Source of the DNA: Cohnella mopanensis
GTDB taxonomy: Bacteria > Bacillota > Bacilli > Paenibacillales > Paenibacillaceae
Direction of reading: 5' to 3'
DNA length: 64,000 bases
Assembly (NCBI RefSeq): GCF_022352055.1
Contig: NZ_JAKRWM010000021.1
Span: forward strand, 62,001-126,000
Below are positions 16,921 to 26,085 of the stretch, piece after piece. Position 1 is the stretch's first letter; the number at the start of each line of letters is the position of its first letter. Below the pieces are notes generated by a model. That model worked only from the letters and a program-made list of their open reading frames with translations, made no database searches and had not been told where the DNA came from. The translations under genes were made by a program, and so were the position numbers.

Positions 16921-17616
16921 CTATAAGTTAAGAGCACGGAAATCCGGTGAGGTCACTTGATACCGAACGATTCGGGTGCTTTCCTTGGCGAAAGGAATTA
17001 GTAATCCCTTTTCTATAAGCGTATGAAGATGCCTTGCAGCCGTTTTTCTATGTATGCCAAGCTTTGAAGCGGTTAACGAAGGCGTAATTGGCGAATCGTT
17101 CGCGCAGGCTAGGTCATATATGGCCTTCTCAGAAGGTGACAGCCGAGCCGAATTCATGTTGCTTAATCTACCGAACAATTGTTGGAGGATTTGCTGGCAG
17201 CGACGCGGTTTATCTTTAACGTCGTCGTAAGAAAATCTCATCACGATCCAACCGTCGACCACAAGGTGATTTTGCCGAATTAATTGGTCCGCGAATTGGT
17301 ACCGGTCCAAATCCTTCAAAAGCGTACCATAGCCGTCAACCTCGATGCAGATTTTATAGCCTTCAGTAATAAACGCAAAGTCTAAGTAACGCCAACCGTC
17401 TTTGAAATCTCTGACCGCAAATTCTGCATTCAAGTTTGCGAAATGTCCAAACGAAGGCCACCAGACTTGGGCAAGAAACATTTTCTCGGCATGATTGGAA
17501 ATATCAGTAAGCCTTCGTTTTCGCTCGCCTTTGCTCTTTGTCCTCTGAACATTCATCCATGATTCGTAAGTTACTTCAAACATTTCATCAAGTTGAATCC
17601 CAGGCTGGTTTTTCAT
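16921..17616 (-). CDS. DUF559-like (PD-(D/E)XK) nuclease domain fused to winged helix
   Basis: 231 residues. The middle part, about 60-145, contains YLDFAFITEGYKICIEVDG, then RYQFADQLIRQNHLVVDGW and IVMRFSYDDV. This is the arrangement of DUF559/Vsr-like endonuclease domains; the acidic residues of LDFAF and EVDG are the likely metal ligands. The C-terminal 70 residues form a helix-turn-helix (SLTASKLGIHRKTAARHLHTLIEKGLL). Such proteins are common and uncharacterised in Paenibacillus. It could act in DNA repair, in element defence or as a regulator. Its 5' end faces the 51-bp repeat array; AGAGAGGAAG precedes the ATG. Confidence 0.7.
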   Translation of the reverse strand: MKNQPGIQLDEMFEVTYESWMNVQRTKSKGERKRRLTDISNHAEKMFLAQVWWPSFGHFANLNAEFAVRDFKDGWRYLDFAFITEGYKICIEVDGYGTLLKDLDRYQFADQLIRQNHLVVDGWIVMRFSYDDVKDKPRRCQQILQQLFGRLSNMNSARLSPSEKAIYDLACANDSPITPSLTASKLGIHRKTAARHLHTLIEKGLLIPFAKESTRIVRYQVTSPDFRALNL

Positions 17617-17643
17617 CGCGAGTAAACTTCCTCTCTATTAAAT

Positions 17644-17685
17644 TTAAAAAGCCGCCCTAACCGGTATTTATCCGGTAAGAGCGGC
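17644..17685 (-). terminator. Minus-strand intrinsic terminator at the left edge of the repeat array
   Basis: Read on the minus strand, GCCGCTCTTACCGG and CCGGTTAGGGCGGC form an imperfect 14-bp stem, followed by TTTTTAAATTT. It lies upstream of the nuclease gene and downstream of the repeat array, so it would stop transcription coming leftward out of the array. Confidence 0.75.
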
Positions 17686-17782
17686 GTGTGCTTCACGGCC
17701 GTAGTGATTTGTTGTGTTTCTGCTAAATTACCTCAAAAATGGAATTTTAACAAGTGTTATTTTGATTTTGACCATGTGCGGC

Positions 17783-19617
17783 GAACGAAGGCCAAAAATG
17801 TACCTTGGCTGGTGGATGATTGGTGAGTGCGGGGAACGAAGGCCAAAAATGTGCCATGGTTGGCGGACGAATGGTGAATCCGGCGAACGAAGGCTAAAAA
17901 AGTGTCTTGGATAGCGGACGGTTGGTGAGTTCGGCGAACGAAGGCCAAAAATGTGCCTTGGCTAGTGGATGGTTGGTGAGTGCGGGGAACGAAGGCCAAA
18001 AATGTGCCATGGTTGGCGGACGAATGGTGAATCCGGCGAACGAAGGCTAAAAAAGTGTCTTGGTTAGCGGACGGTTGGTGAGTTCGGCGAACGAAGGCCA
18101 AAAATGTGCCTTGGCTAGTGGATGGTTGGTGAGTGCGGGGAACGAAGGCCAAAAATGTGCCTTGGTTGGCGGATGAATGGTGAGTGCGGCGAATGAAGGC
18201 CAAAAATGTGCCTTGGCTGGTGGATGGTTGGTGAGTTCGGCGAACGAAGGCCAAAAATGTCCTTGGTTGGCGGATGGTTGGTGGGAGCGGCGAACGAAGG
18301 CACAAAATGTACCTTGGCTGGCGCATGGTTGGTGTGTGCCGCGAACGTAGGCCAAAAAAGTACCTTGGTTAGCGGACGAATGGTGAATCCGGCGAACGAA
18401 GGCTAAAAAAGTGTCTTGGTTAGCGGACGGATGGTGAATTCGGCGAACGAAGGCACAAAATGTACCTTGGCTGGCGCATGGTTGGTGAGTGCCGCGAACG
18501 AAGGCCAAAAAAGTACCTTGGTTAGCGGACGAATGGTGAATCCGGCGAACGAAGGCTAAAAAAGTGTCTTGGTTAGCGGACGGATGGTGAATTCGGCGAA
18601 CGAAGGCACAAAATGTACCTTGGCTCGCGCAAGGTTGGTGAGTGCTGCGAACGAAGGCCAAAAATGTTCCTTGGCTGGCGGACGGTTGGTGACTCCGGCG
18701 AACGAAGGCCAAAAATGTGCCTTGGCTAGAGGATGGTTGGTGAGTGCGGGGAACGAAGGCCAAAAATGTTCCATGGTTGGCGGACGAATGGTGAATCCGG
18801 CGAACGAAGGCTAAAAAAGTGTCTTGGTTAGCGGACGGATGGTGAATTCGGCGAACGAAGGCACAAAATGTACCTTGGCTGGCGCAGGGTTGGTGAGTGC
18901 GGCGAACGAAGCCCAAAAATGTAACTTGGTTGGCGGACGAAGGGTGAATCCGGCGAACGACGGCACAAAATGTACCTTGGCTGGGGCATGGTTGGTGAGT
19001 GCGGGGAACGAAGGCCAAAAATGTACCTTGGCTGGGGCATGGTTGGTGAGTGCGGGGAACGAAGGCCAAAAATGTACCTTGGCTGGGGCATGGTTGGTGA
19101 GTGCGGGGAACGAAGGCCAAAAATGTACCTTGGCTGGCGGACGGATGGTGAATCCGGCGAACGAAGGCACAAAATGTACCTTGGCTGGCGCATGGTTGGT
19201 GAGTGCGGTGAACGAAGGCCAAAAATGTACCTTGGCTGGCGGACGGATGGTGAATCCGGCGAACGAAGGCCAAAAATGTGCCTTGGTTGGCGGACGAATG
19301 GTGAATCCGGCGAACGAAGGCCAAAAATGTACCTTGGCTGGCGGACGGATGGTGAATCCGGCGAACGAAGGCCAAAAATGTACCTTGGCTGGCGGACGGA
19401 TGGTGAATCCGGCGAACGAAGGCCAAAAATGTACCTTGGCTGGCGGACGGATGGTGAATCCGGCGAACGAAGGCCAAAAATGTACCTTGGCTGGCGGACG
19501 GATGGTGAATCCGGCGAACGAAGGCCAAAAATGTGCCTTGGTTGGCGGACGAATGGTGAATCCGGCGAACGAAGGCCAAAAATGTACCTTGGCTGGTGGA
19601 TGGTTGGTGAGTGCGGC
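17783..19617. repeat. Tandem array: 36 copies of a 51-bp unit
   Basis: Units start GAACGAAGGC and repeat head to tail every 51 bp with no spacers; the tenth, at 18242, is 50 bp. The commonest unit continues CAAAAATGTACCTTGGC, TGGCGGACGGATGG, TGAATCCGGC. Variants differ mostly by transitions. Blocks of three units (153 bp) are themselves repeated at 17783-18088 and 18292-18597. Units at 19006 and 19057 are identical, as are those at 19312-19515, so the right part is more homogenised. Because 51 is divisible by three and stop codons are rare, long frames appear on both strands, but changes are not biased to silent positions in any frame and the 50-bp unit shifts them. I regard it as non-coding. 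Partial copies flank both ends. Confidence 0.95.
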
Positions 19618-19644
19618 GAATAAAGCGCAAATAAATAATAAATA

Positions 19645-19683
19645 AACACACGTGCACAAATGTTCGAAAATGTGTGTTATAAT
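19645..19683 (+). promoter_or_regulatory. kduI promoter with a possible operator dyad
   Basis: TATAAT at 19678-19683 lies 36 bp before the kduI start. AACACAC at 19645-19651 and GTGTGTT at 19672-19678 form an inverted repeat spanning the promoter, a plausible operator for the DeoR-type regulator of the operon. The -35 (TGCACA or CACAAA) is weak. Confidence 0.45.
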
Positions 19684-19719
19684 AAATTCAAACGAAAACG
19701 AACTAGGAGGCTGTTCATA

Positions 19720-20550
19720 ATGGAAATCAGACACTCAACCAATCCGGCCGATGCCAAGCACTACGACACCGCGAGGCTGCGCCAGCAATATTTAATCGAG
19801 AGCTTATTTGAAGCCGATCAAGTAAAGATGGTTTACGCGCATGACGACCGTTTGATCATCGGAGGCGCATTGCCGATCAAAGAATCGTTAACGATCGAAG
19901 CGGCGGACGTGCTTAAGACGGAATATTTTCTGGAGCGCAGGGAGATCGGATTTATTAATATCGGCGGAGAAGCCGTGATAGACGTAGATGGAGAACGTTA
20001 TACGCTCGGCAAGCTCGACACGTTATATGTTGGTAAAGGGGCACGCGAGTTGAAGCTGTCCAGCGGCAATGCATCCGAACCGGCTAAAATTTATTTCACT
20101 TCCGCGCTGGCTCATGCGACATATCCAACCCGCAAAGTGTCCGTGCAAGAAGCGAATACGCTTAACTTAGGTTCGCTTGAGTCGTCCAACGAGCGCACCA
20201 TTCACCAGATCATTCACGAGAATGGCGTGCAGAGCTGCCAACTGATGCTCGGCGTAACGTTGTTTAAACCGGGAAGCGTCTGGAATACGATGCCGGCTCA
20301 CGTGCATGACCGTCGTATGGAAGCGTATCTCTATTTCGATATGAATGCGGACGCCAGAGTGTTCCATTTCATGGGCGAAGCGAACGAGACCCGTCATCTG
20401 GTCGTCGCTAACGAACAAGCGATTATTTCGCCGGCTTGGTCGATCCATTCTGGAGCGGGAACGAGCAGCTACGCATTCATCTGGGCAATGGCCGGAGAAA
20501 ACTATACGTTCAAAGATATGGATGTCGTGCCTATGGATGCGTTAAAGTAG
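19720..20550 (+). CDS. kduI: 5-keto-4-deoxyuronate isomerase
   Basis: 276 residues, the usual length. It converts 5-keto-4-deoxyuronate to 3-deoxy-D-glycero-2,5-hexodiulosonate in the breakdown of unsaturated uronic acids from pectin or glycosaminoglycans. The zinc ligands are visible: His194 and His196 in PAHVHD, Glu201 in RRMEAY and His243 in SIHSGAG, with the spacing of the E. coli enzyme (196, 198, 203, 245). The ATG at 19720 follows CTAGGAGG. It is first of a three-gene unit with a DeoR regulator and kduD. Confidence 0.96.
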   Translation: MEIRHSTNPADAKHYDTARLRQQYLIESLFEADQVKMVYAHDDRLIIGGALPIKESLTIEAADVLKTEYFLERREIGFINIGGEAVIDVDGERYTLGKLDTLYVGKGARELKLSSGNASEPAKIYFTSALAHATYPTRKVSVQEANTLNLGSLESSNERTIHQIIHENGVQSCQLMLGVTLFKPGSVWNTMPAHVHDRRMEAYLYFDMNADARVFHFMGEANETRHLVVANEQAIISPAWSIHSGAGTSSYAFIWAMAGENYTFKDMDVVPMDALK

Positions 20551-20600
20551 AGTAAGAATAAGGTTATGAGAACAACCTCTACTGGGAGGAAAGCCCCATT

Positions 20601-21371
20601 ATGCTTGCCGTAACGCGCCATCAATCGATTCTTGATCTGCTTCAAACGCAAGGCACCGTACAGGTATCCGAGTTAAGCGAGCTTATGTCCGTAACGCCTA
20701 AGACGATTCGCGAGGACCTGGAGAAGTTAGAAGAAAAAGGGTTGCTGACCCGGATTCACGGGGGAGCGGTAAGCCGATCCGATCAATCTGATCCGATGCT
20801 CCCTCTGCAGATTCCGAATACGAAACGTTCCAAGGAAAAGGAAGCGATCGCCGTTCACGCGCTACGTTATATACGCGAAGACGACGTCATTGCGCTGGAT
20901 GCGGGAAGTACGACATTAGAGATCGCCAAGCGGCTTCCTAATATTCCGCTTACCGTATTAACCAATGATTTGCTTATTATCCGGGAACTGATGATGAAGG
21001 AGCATATTCGTCTAGTCGTTCCCGGGGGTTATCGTCATCGAAACGTGTTGATCGGCAATGATGCCTTGGATTGGCTCACCCGTTTGAATGTTCAGAAGTT
21101 GTTTTTATCGGCGACGGGAGTTCACGATAAGTTCGGCTTGTCCGTGTTCACCGGCGAATTGCTTGATTTGAAGAAAGCTTATTTGTCCGGCGCGAAGGAA
21201 ATCTATGGCGTTGCCGATCATAGCAAGTTCGATCGCGCGGCGCTCCAGACGTTCGCCGCGTTGCAAGATTTGGATGTTCTGATTACGGACGACGGGCTCG
21301 ACGATGAGACATTCCGTCGATACGAAGGAGGTTCGGTGAAAATTGAAAGAGCAGCAACGGAATTTATTTGA
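20601..21371 (+). CDS. DeoR/GlpR-family transcriptional regulator
   Basis: 256 residues. N-terminal helix-turn-helix VQVSELSELMSVTPKTIREDLEKLEEKGLLTRIHGGAV is the DeoR signature. The C-terminal sensor domain has DAGSTTLEIAKRL, LTNDL and the GVADHSKF box, which bind phosphorylated sugar effectors. Lying between kduI and kduD, it probably represses this operon, with a ketodeoxyuronate intermediate or KDG phosphate as a plausible effector (inference). GGGAGG precedes the ATG. Confidence 0.9.
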   Translation: MLAVTRHQSILDLLQTQGTVQVSELSELMSVTPKTIREDLEKLEEKGLLTRIHGGAVSRSDQSDPMLPLQIPNTKRSKEKEAIAVHALRYIREDDVIALDAGSTTLEIAKRLPNIPLTVLTNDLLIIRELMMKEHIRLVVPGGYRHRNVLIGNDALDWLTRLNVQKLFLSATGVHDKFGLSVFTGELLDLKKAYLSGAKEIYGVADHSKFDRAALQTFAALQDLDVLITDDGLDDETFRRYEGGSVKIERAATEFI

Positions 21372-22113
21372 TCTCACCGGCAAAACCGCTATCGTTACCG
21401 GAGCGGGACGCGGCTTAGGGCAAGCAATCGCGACCGGATTAGCAGAAGCGGGAGCGAACCTCGTGCTCGTCACGAACCGCACCTCGGCGGAAGGGACGAA
21501 AGCGAAAGTCGAAGCGTTAGGTAGCAAAGCGCGCATCGTGCAAGTCGATGTTGCCGACCGCAGCAAGTTGCCTTCGATCCTCGATGCGGCGATCGAGACG
21601 TTCGGAGGATTGGATATTCTCGTTAACAACGCCGGCATTATCCGTCGCACCCCTGCCGTAGAGCATGCTTATTCCGATTGGCAGGAAGTGCTGGACGTCA
21701 ACTTGAATTCGGTATTCGTCCTTTGCCAGCTAGCCGGAGAGCTGATGATCGAACAAGGCTATGGCAAAATAATCAATATCGCGTCGATGCTATCTTTTCA
21801 AGGAGGCATTAACGTTCCCGGCTATACGGCGAGCAAACACGCGGTTGCCGGATTGACCAAAGCGCTAGCGAACGAATGGGCTTCCAAGGGCGTTCAGGTA
21901 AATGCGATAGCGCCCGGATATATGGCAACCGACAACACGGAAGCTCTTCGTAACGATCCTGCTCGCAGCCGCCAAATCCTCGATCGTATTCCTGCGGGGC
22001 GCTGGGGAACGGACGAGGACATGATCGGACCTGCCATCTTCCTCGCATCGGGAGCGTCCGATTATATGAATGGGCATGTCCTTTGCGTCGATGGTGGCTG
22101 GATGAACCGCTAA
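21343..22113 (+). CDS. kduD: 2-dehydro-3-deoxy-D-gluconate 5-dehydrogenase
   Basis: 256 residues, short-chain dehydrogenase. TGAGRGLG (20-27) binds NAD(P); Ser148, Tyr161 and Lys165 (YTASK) are the catalytic set; NNAG at 95-98. LDVNLNSVFVLCQ and the terminal DGGWMNR agree with KduD, which reduces 3-deoxy-D-glycero-2,5-hexodiulosonate to KDG, the step after KduI. It starts with TTG at 21343, supported by AAGGAGG 11 bases upstream, and overlaps the regulator gene by 29 bp. KDG kinase and aldolase are not in the window. Confidence 0.93.
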   Translation: MKEQQRNLFDLTGKTAIVTGAGRGLGQAIATGLAEAGANLVLVTNRTSAEGTKAKVEALGSKARIVQVDVADRSKLPSILDAAIETFGGLDILVNNAGIIRRTPAVEHAYSDWQEVLDVNLNSVFVLCQLAGELMIEQGYGKIINIASMLSFQGGINVPGYTASKHAVAGLTKALANEWASKGVQVNAIAPGYMATDNTEALRNDPARSRQILDRIPAGRWGTDEDMIGPAIFLASGASDYMNGHVLCVDGGWMNR

Positions 22114-22138
22114 CTAAAGCACTTCCCTTTTACCTCAA

Positions 22139-23200
22139 TCAATGGTGAACGCGAATGGCTTTGCGTTCTTCGCGTTCCCATCGATACAACATGGGATAAG
22201 GGTCGAATGCCCATTCTACGAGTCCTCTGTCCCGATAAATACCATAGTGTAGGTGAGGCGGAAATTTCCCTTGCGTTCCCGGACGACCGTATCCGGAGCT
22301 GCCGACCCATCCAATCGTTTGACCTGGCCGGACAATGTCTCCGGCTTTTAATTTTTTCTCGAAGCCGGACAGATGGGCGTAATAATGATACAAATTGTTT
22401 AGGTCTCTTATCCCGATCCGCCAACCTCCGAACGCATTCCATCCCTTAATTTCGATGACCCCATAACAAGTACTGCGGACAGGTACGCCATGGTTCGCGA
22501 AGATGTCCGTTCCCTCGTGAATTCTTTTTCCGCCCCATCCGCGGCTGTTTCCCCATGTGCTTCTGAAGGAGTAGATGCTATTCAGGGGAAGGGGGAAAGC
22601 ATGCCCGGATAAATCCAATCGATCGAAATGCTTGTACAGCTTAGAAAACTGCAATATCCGCTGCACGGCGCGGGTATTATGATAATATTCCCACAGTCCG
22701 ATGCCGACATCGTCTTCTGCGCTTCCATGAACGAGCACTTGGGAGGCTACCGAATAAAGCAGGTCTTCATCTTGGTTACGGTCGGCGATTCCATCGCCTG
22801 AGCCGTCTTTCCCGACACCGTGAAAAAATCGGATGGATTCGGGGTGAGTGTCCTCCTTCTCCGGGTTCAAATATCCGCTCCAGTTGGTATCGGAGACGAA
22901 AACCCCAGTCACCGAATCTTCCCGGACAGGTCTTGTTTTAGGATGCGCTCTGGTAATCGTTCGTTCATACTGGTCGATAGCGGCTACTGTTTGCCAATCC
23001 AAGCCGGTTTTGAGGCTGATGGACTCATAAAGTTTAAGACGTTGTTTGTTTTTGGCGGCCTCGGAAAGTTTTTCTTTGTCCGAAGCGAATGCATTTTGCT
23101 CGAACCCATTCGTGCTTAGGGCAATTACGATGACAGCAAGCGTGATTCGCGATCCGGATTTTAATATGCTTGGCCATCTTCGCCATAAGGTTAGCAACAT
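22139..23200 (-). CDS. lytH: M23 metallopeptidase, LytH-like
   Basis: 353 residues. A signal or anchor segment near 20-40 (ITLAVIVIALST) is followed by an Asp/Glu-rich region and a C-terminal LytM domain with HEGTDIF, HYYAHLSGF and PPHLHYG, the zinc and catalytic residues of M23 peptidases. In Bacillus subtilis LytH (YunA), which trims L-Ala side chains in spore cortex, lies next to lipA and near yunB. Here the gene is divergent from lipA and yunB is about 6 kb away, so orthology is likely but inferred from context. GGGAGGGG precedes the ATG. Confidence 0.8.
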   Translation of the reverse strand: MLLTLWRRWPSILKSGSRITLAVIVIALSTNGFEQNAFASDKEKLSEAAKNKQRLKLYESISLKTGLDWQTVAAIDQYERTITRAHPKTRPVREDSVTGVFVSDTNWSGYLNPEKEDTHPESIRFFHGVGKDGSGDGIADRNQDEDLLYSVASQVLVHGSAEDDVGIGLWEYYHNTRAVQRILQFSKLYKHFDRLDLSGHAFPLPLNSIYSFRSTWGNSRGWGGKRIHEGTDIFANHGVPVRSTCYGVIEIKGWNAFGGWRIGIRDLNNLYHYYAHLSGFEKKLKAGDIVRPGQTIGWVGSSGYGRPGTQGKFPPHLHYGIYRDRGLVEWAFDPYPMLYRWEREERKAIRVHH

Positions 23201-23246
23201 GACCCCTCCCTCGTTGTCGACATGTAGAAGTAGGGTTTACAGATCA

Positions 23247-23274
23247 TTGGTTTTTATCCGAATCGTGCTATAAT
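23247..23274 (+). promoter_or_regulatory. Sigma-A-type promoter for lipA
   Basis: TTGGTT, 16-bp spacer, TATAAT, 27 bp before the lipA start. Confidence 0.6.
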
Positions 23275-23301
23275 AAGAAGGACAGAAAGAGGGGAATTTC
23301 A

Positions 23302-24207
23302 ATGACGACCAGCGCGAAACCGCGTAAGCCTGACTGGTTGAAGATTAAGCTAACGACAGGCGAGCCTTATCAAGAGCTTAAACAAGTGATGCGAAGCAAA
23401 ACGCTTCATACGGTTTGCGAAGAAGCACGTTGTCCGAATATATATGAATGCTGGGCAAATCGAACGGCGACGTTCATGATTCTGGGAGATCTTTGTACCC
23501 GAGCTTGCCGATTCTGCGCTGTAAAAACGGGATTGCCGACCGAGCTAGACATACAGGAGCCCGACAGAGTAGCGGAAGCTGCCGAGCAGATGGGTTTGAA
23601 GCATTGCGTAGTAACCTCCGTAGCAAGGGATGATTTGAAGGATGGCGGAGCTTCCATCTTCGCGGCTACCGTGAAGGCGATACGGAAACGGCTACCTTTC
23701 TGTAGCGTGGAAGTGCTTATTCCGGATTTTCTCGGTAATATCGACTCCTTGCAGATTGTCATGGACGCCAACCCGGATATCCTTAACCATAATATCGAAA
23801 CGGTTGCACGCCTTTCTGATCGAGTGCGGGCCAAAGCTAAGTATCCACGCTCCCTGGAGTTGATCAGGCGGGCCAAAGAAATGAAACCGGACATTCCGAC
23901 GAAGTCCAGTATTATGCTGGGGTTAGGGGAAACGTACGAGGAGATTCTGCAAGCGATGGATGATCTGCGTGCGGTGGATTGCAATATATTGACTTTGGGC
24001 CAATATTTGCAGCCTTCGTCATCGCATTTGAACGTCGTTCGTTACGTACATCCAGATGAATTCGCTGCACTGAAGGAAGAAGGATTGAAACGCGGGTTTT
24101 CCCACGTGGAATCGGCACCTTTCGTGCGCAGCTCGTACCATGCGCATGAACAAGTTAAATCGGCTGAAGCAAGGACGAACAGTGTTCGGGAGGAGAGCCT
24201 ATCATGA
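23302..24207 (+). CDS. lipA: Lipoyl synthase
   Basis: 301 residues, radical SAM enzyme that inserts two sulfurs into protein-bound octanoyl groups. The auxiliary cluster cysteines are Cys39, Cys44 and Cys50 ([12 protein letters not shown]), and the SAM cluster is Cys65, Cys69 and Cys72 (CTRACRFC). GLGETYEEI and [14 protein letters not shown] are typical. AGAGGGG precedes the ATG. The stop overlaps the yutD start by 4 bp, as expected from the Bacillus arrangement. Confidence 0.97.
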   Translation: MTTSAKPRKPDWLKIKLTTGEPYQELKQVMRSKTLHTVCEEARCPNIYECWANRTATFMILGDLCTRACRFCAVKTGLPTELDIQEPDRVAEAAEQMGLKHCVVTSVARDDLKDGGASIFAATVKAIRKRLPFCSVEVLIPDFLGNIDSLQIVMDANPDILNHNIETVARLSDRVRAKAKYPRSLELIRRAKEMKPDIPTKSSIMLGLGETYEEILQAMDDLRAVDCNILTLGQYLQPSSSHLNVVRYVHPDEFAALKEEGLKRGFSHVESAPFVRSSYHAHEQVKSAEARTNSVREESLS

Positions 24208-25127
24208 TCTTCATGGCAGGAGGTAACGCGTTCTCGCTAGTGCACGAATACAAAAGCGGATGGAATCCTGAAGCTTTTCGCGAGAGATATAGCGAGGTAT
24301 TGGAGCGATTCGATTATATCGTAGGGGACTGGGGTTACAACCAGTTGCGTCTTCGGGGTTTCTATCGGGACGGGCATCCCCGGGCGACCAAGGAAAGCGC
24401 AATCTCCAGCTTTATCGATTACATTAACGAGTATTGCAATTTTGGTTGCGCGCATTTCGTGCTATCCAAGATGGACAGTAACGCCTTGCCTCCCGGTGTG
24501 GAAATCTCGAAAGAAGAGTCCCCGGAGGCTATCGTTGCCCTGAACGAAACGGGGGAACAAGTAGCCGAGACTGCCGCTGCTCTTAGCGGTCCGATTATGC
24601 GTTGGCCTCTTAAGGAACGCGCTGGAGGGCCTGTTCGGGCACCGAATATTACGGTATCCGCGGTGGCCAGAGCTGCCGCGGACGCAGAGCGCCGCAATGC
24701 GGGCGGAAATGCGAACCCCAATTCCAATGCCGCAGGCTCGTCTTCGCAATCTCGCGGGGGCCAATCTAGGCAAGGGAATGACAACAGGCAAGGACGGTCT
24801 TCCAACGGTTCTGCTTACGGCGGCGAACGCCGCCCTCAACAGCAGGCTCAAGGTGGAGGCCAAACATCGAACAAGCCACCTTACCCGCCAAGAGGTCCAC
24901 GCCCTCAAGGGGGAGAACAAGCAAAGCGGTCAACCGAGGAAAACCGGAATCCGGAATCCGGTAACGCGAGCTTCAATAACGAGGGCTCTCGAGGCGAGGG
25001 CGCTCGCAACGATAATCGTTGGCAAGGGAAAAACCGCCGCCGCAAAAGCTTCGGCGGCAAACCGAATCAACGCCCGAACGGTGCGGCTCCGCGTCCAGAA
25101 GCCGGCTCTCCTAGATCCGGTGAATAA
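24204..25127 (+). CDS. yutD: YutD family protein with a long low-complexity tail
   Basis: 307 residues. Residues 1-95 match YutD (DUF1027): [38 protein letters not shown] and [14 protein letters not shown]. Function unknown; it accompanies lipA in many Bacillales. From about 130 to the end the chain is disordered and rich in Gly, Asn, Gln, Arg and Pro (repeated [29 protein letters not shown]). Bacillus YutD is only about 100 residues. The basic RG-rich tail resembles RNA-binding disordered regions. GGGAGGAGAG precedes the start. Confidence 0.85.
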   Translation: MIFMAGGNAFSLVHEYKSGWNPEAFRERYSEVLERFDYIVGDWGYNQLRLRGFYRDGHPRATKESAISSFIDYINEYCNFGCAHFVLSKMDSNALPPGVEISKEESPEAIVALNETGEQVAETAAALSGPIMRWPLKERAGGPVRAPNITVSAVARAAADAERRNAGGNANPNSNAAGSSSQSRGGQSRQGNDNRQGRSSNGSAYGGERRPQQQAQGGGQTSNKPPYPPRGPRPQGGEQAKRSTEENRNPESGNASFNNEGSRGEGARNDNRWQGKNRRRKSFGGKPNQRPNGAAPRPEAGSPRSGE

Positions 25128-25151
25128 CAAGCGAATAAGGAATGAAACAAT

Positions 25152-25190
25152 AACGGCCAACCCACGATGTGCGGGATGGCCGTTGTTTGT
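25152..25190. terminator. Convergent terminator between yutD and NAD kinase genes
   Basis: AACGGCCA at 25152-25159 pairs with TGGCCGTT at 25077+100 (25177-25184), with an inner CCCAC/GCGGG stem, then GTTTGTGTT. Confidence 0.7.
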
Positions 25191-25191
25191 G

Positions 25192-25983
25192 TTAGATAGA
25201 ACCGATGAAAGCTTCTCGAACGCGATTCCAGAAAGGAAACGGGCGATGCCTGGCGAACGTGATCTTGCTATCCGCCACTTTGCAAGTGATCGAGCTTACC
25301 CCGGACATCTGCATGACCAGATGATCGATTCCGATGAACAATTCTTCTTCCGGGTCAGGAACGATGTCGCAATGATGATGTTTAGGCAAGATGACCGATG
25401 ACCCGAGCGTGCGGTATACGCGATTGTTAATGGAGGCAATTTCCGCGATTTGCAACGCTTCCAGCGAAGGGTGAATGACTGCGCCTCCGAGACTTTTGTT
25501 ATAGCCCGTGCTTCCCGAAGGGGTAGAGATGACGATTCCGTCTCCGCGGAACATCTCGAATGGTTCGTCATTAATATGAACGGCGGACACCAATGTACCG
25601 TCGACGCTTTTTAACGTAAATTCGTTCAACGCAAGAAATTCGGATTTTCCAGCCGTACTGGAAATTTCCACGTGCAATAGCGGGTATTGAATTTTACGGG
25701 GCTCCGAGGAAACCATTAAGTCCAGCAATTCGGATAGCTCGTCCTTTTTCCAATCCGCGTAAAATCCGAGATGGCCCGTATGTATCCCAATAAAAGACAC
25801 CTGTTCAAGCTGGTTCTTGAATCGGTGGAAAGCTTGCAGAAGGGTGCCGTCACCGCCGATCGATACGACGATTTCAGGTGAGTGTTCATTGATCATGAAT
25901 CCTCTAGCTTTCGCCAGAGCATGAAATTCCTCCGATAATGCCCGGGATAATCGGTCTCCCCGGTCAAGCAATGCATAGTTCAA
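25192..25983 (-). CDS. NAD kinase
   Basis: 263 residues. GGDGT (43-47, catalytic Asp45) and the downstream LNEFTLKS (NE motif), GDGIVISTPSGSTGYN and SVILPKHH boxes define the polyphosphate/ATP NAD kinase family, which makes NADP from NAD and ATP. The length is that of the short NadF/PpnK type of Bacillus. It is transcribed toward yutD. GGAGCGGCCAACTTTG precedes the start codon. Confident of the function; paralogue class (PpnKA or PpnKB) undecided. Confidence 0.94.
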   Translation of the reverse strand: MNYALLDRGDRLSRALSEEFHALAKARGFMINEHSPEIVVSIGGDGTLLQAFHRFKNQLEQVSFIGIHTGHLGFYADWKKDELSELLDLMVSSEPRKIQYPLLHVEISSTAGKSEFLALNEFTLKSVDGTLVSAVHINDEPFEMFRGDGIVISTPSGSTGYNKSLGGAVIHPSLEALQIAEIASINNRVYRTLGSSVILPKHHHCDIVPDPEEELFIGIDHLVMQMSGVSSITCKVADSKITFARHRPFPFWNRVREAFIGSI

Positions 25984-26085
25984 AGTTGGCCGCTCCTTCC
26001 GACGATGTACAAGAACATGACTTGATCATAAACAATAACGATAGTGAATTCAATCCTTCCCGACGCGATCCGCTTGAGTGTTCGC

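Noticed and set aside
17783-19617. CRISPR array
   Set aside because: Repeats are contiguous, with no unique spacers, and no cas genes are nearby.
17757-19734. Long open frames on both strands through the 51-bp array (up to 536 codons), as 17-residue repeat proteins
   Set aside because: All arise because 51 is a multiple of three. There is no ribosome site before them, no synonymous bias among units, and the 50-bp unit at 18242 breaks the frames.
24697-25401. 234-codon plus-strand frame over yutD and the NAD kinase end
   Set aside because: It lies in a second frame of the low-complexity yutD tail and crosses the convergent terminator; a composition artefact.
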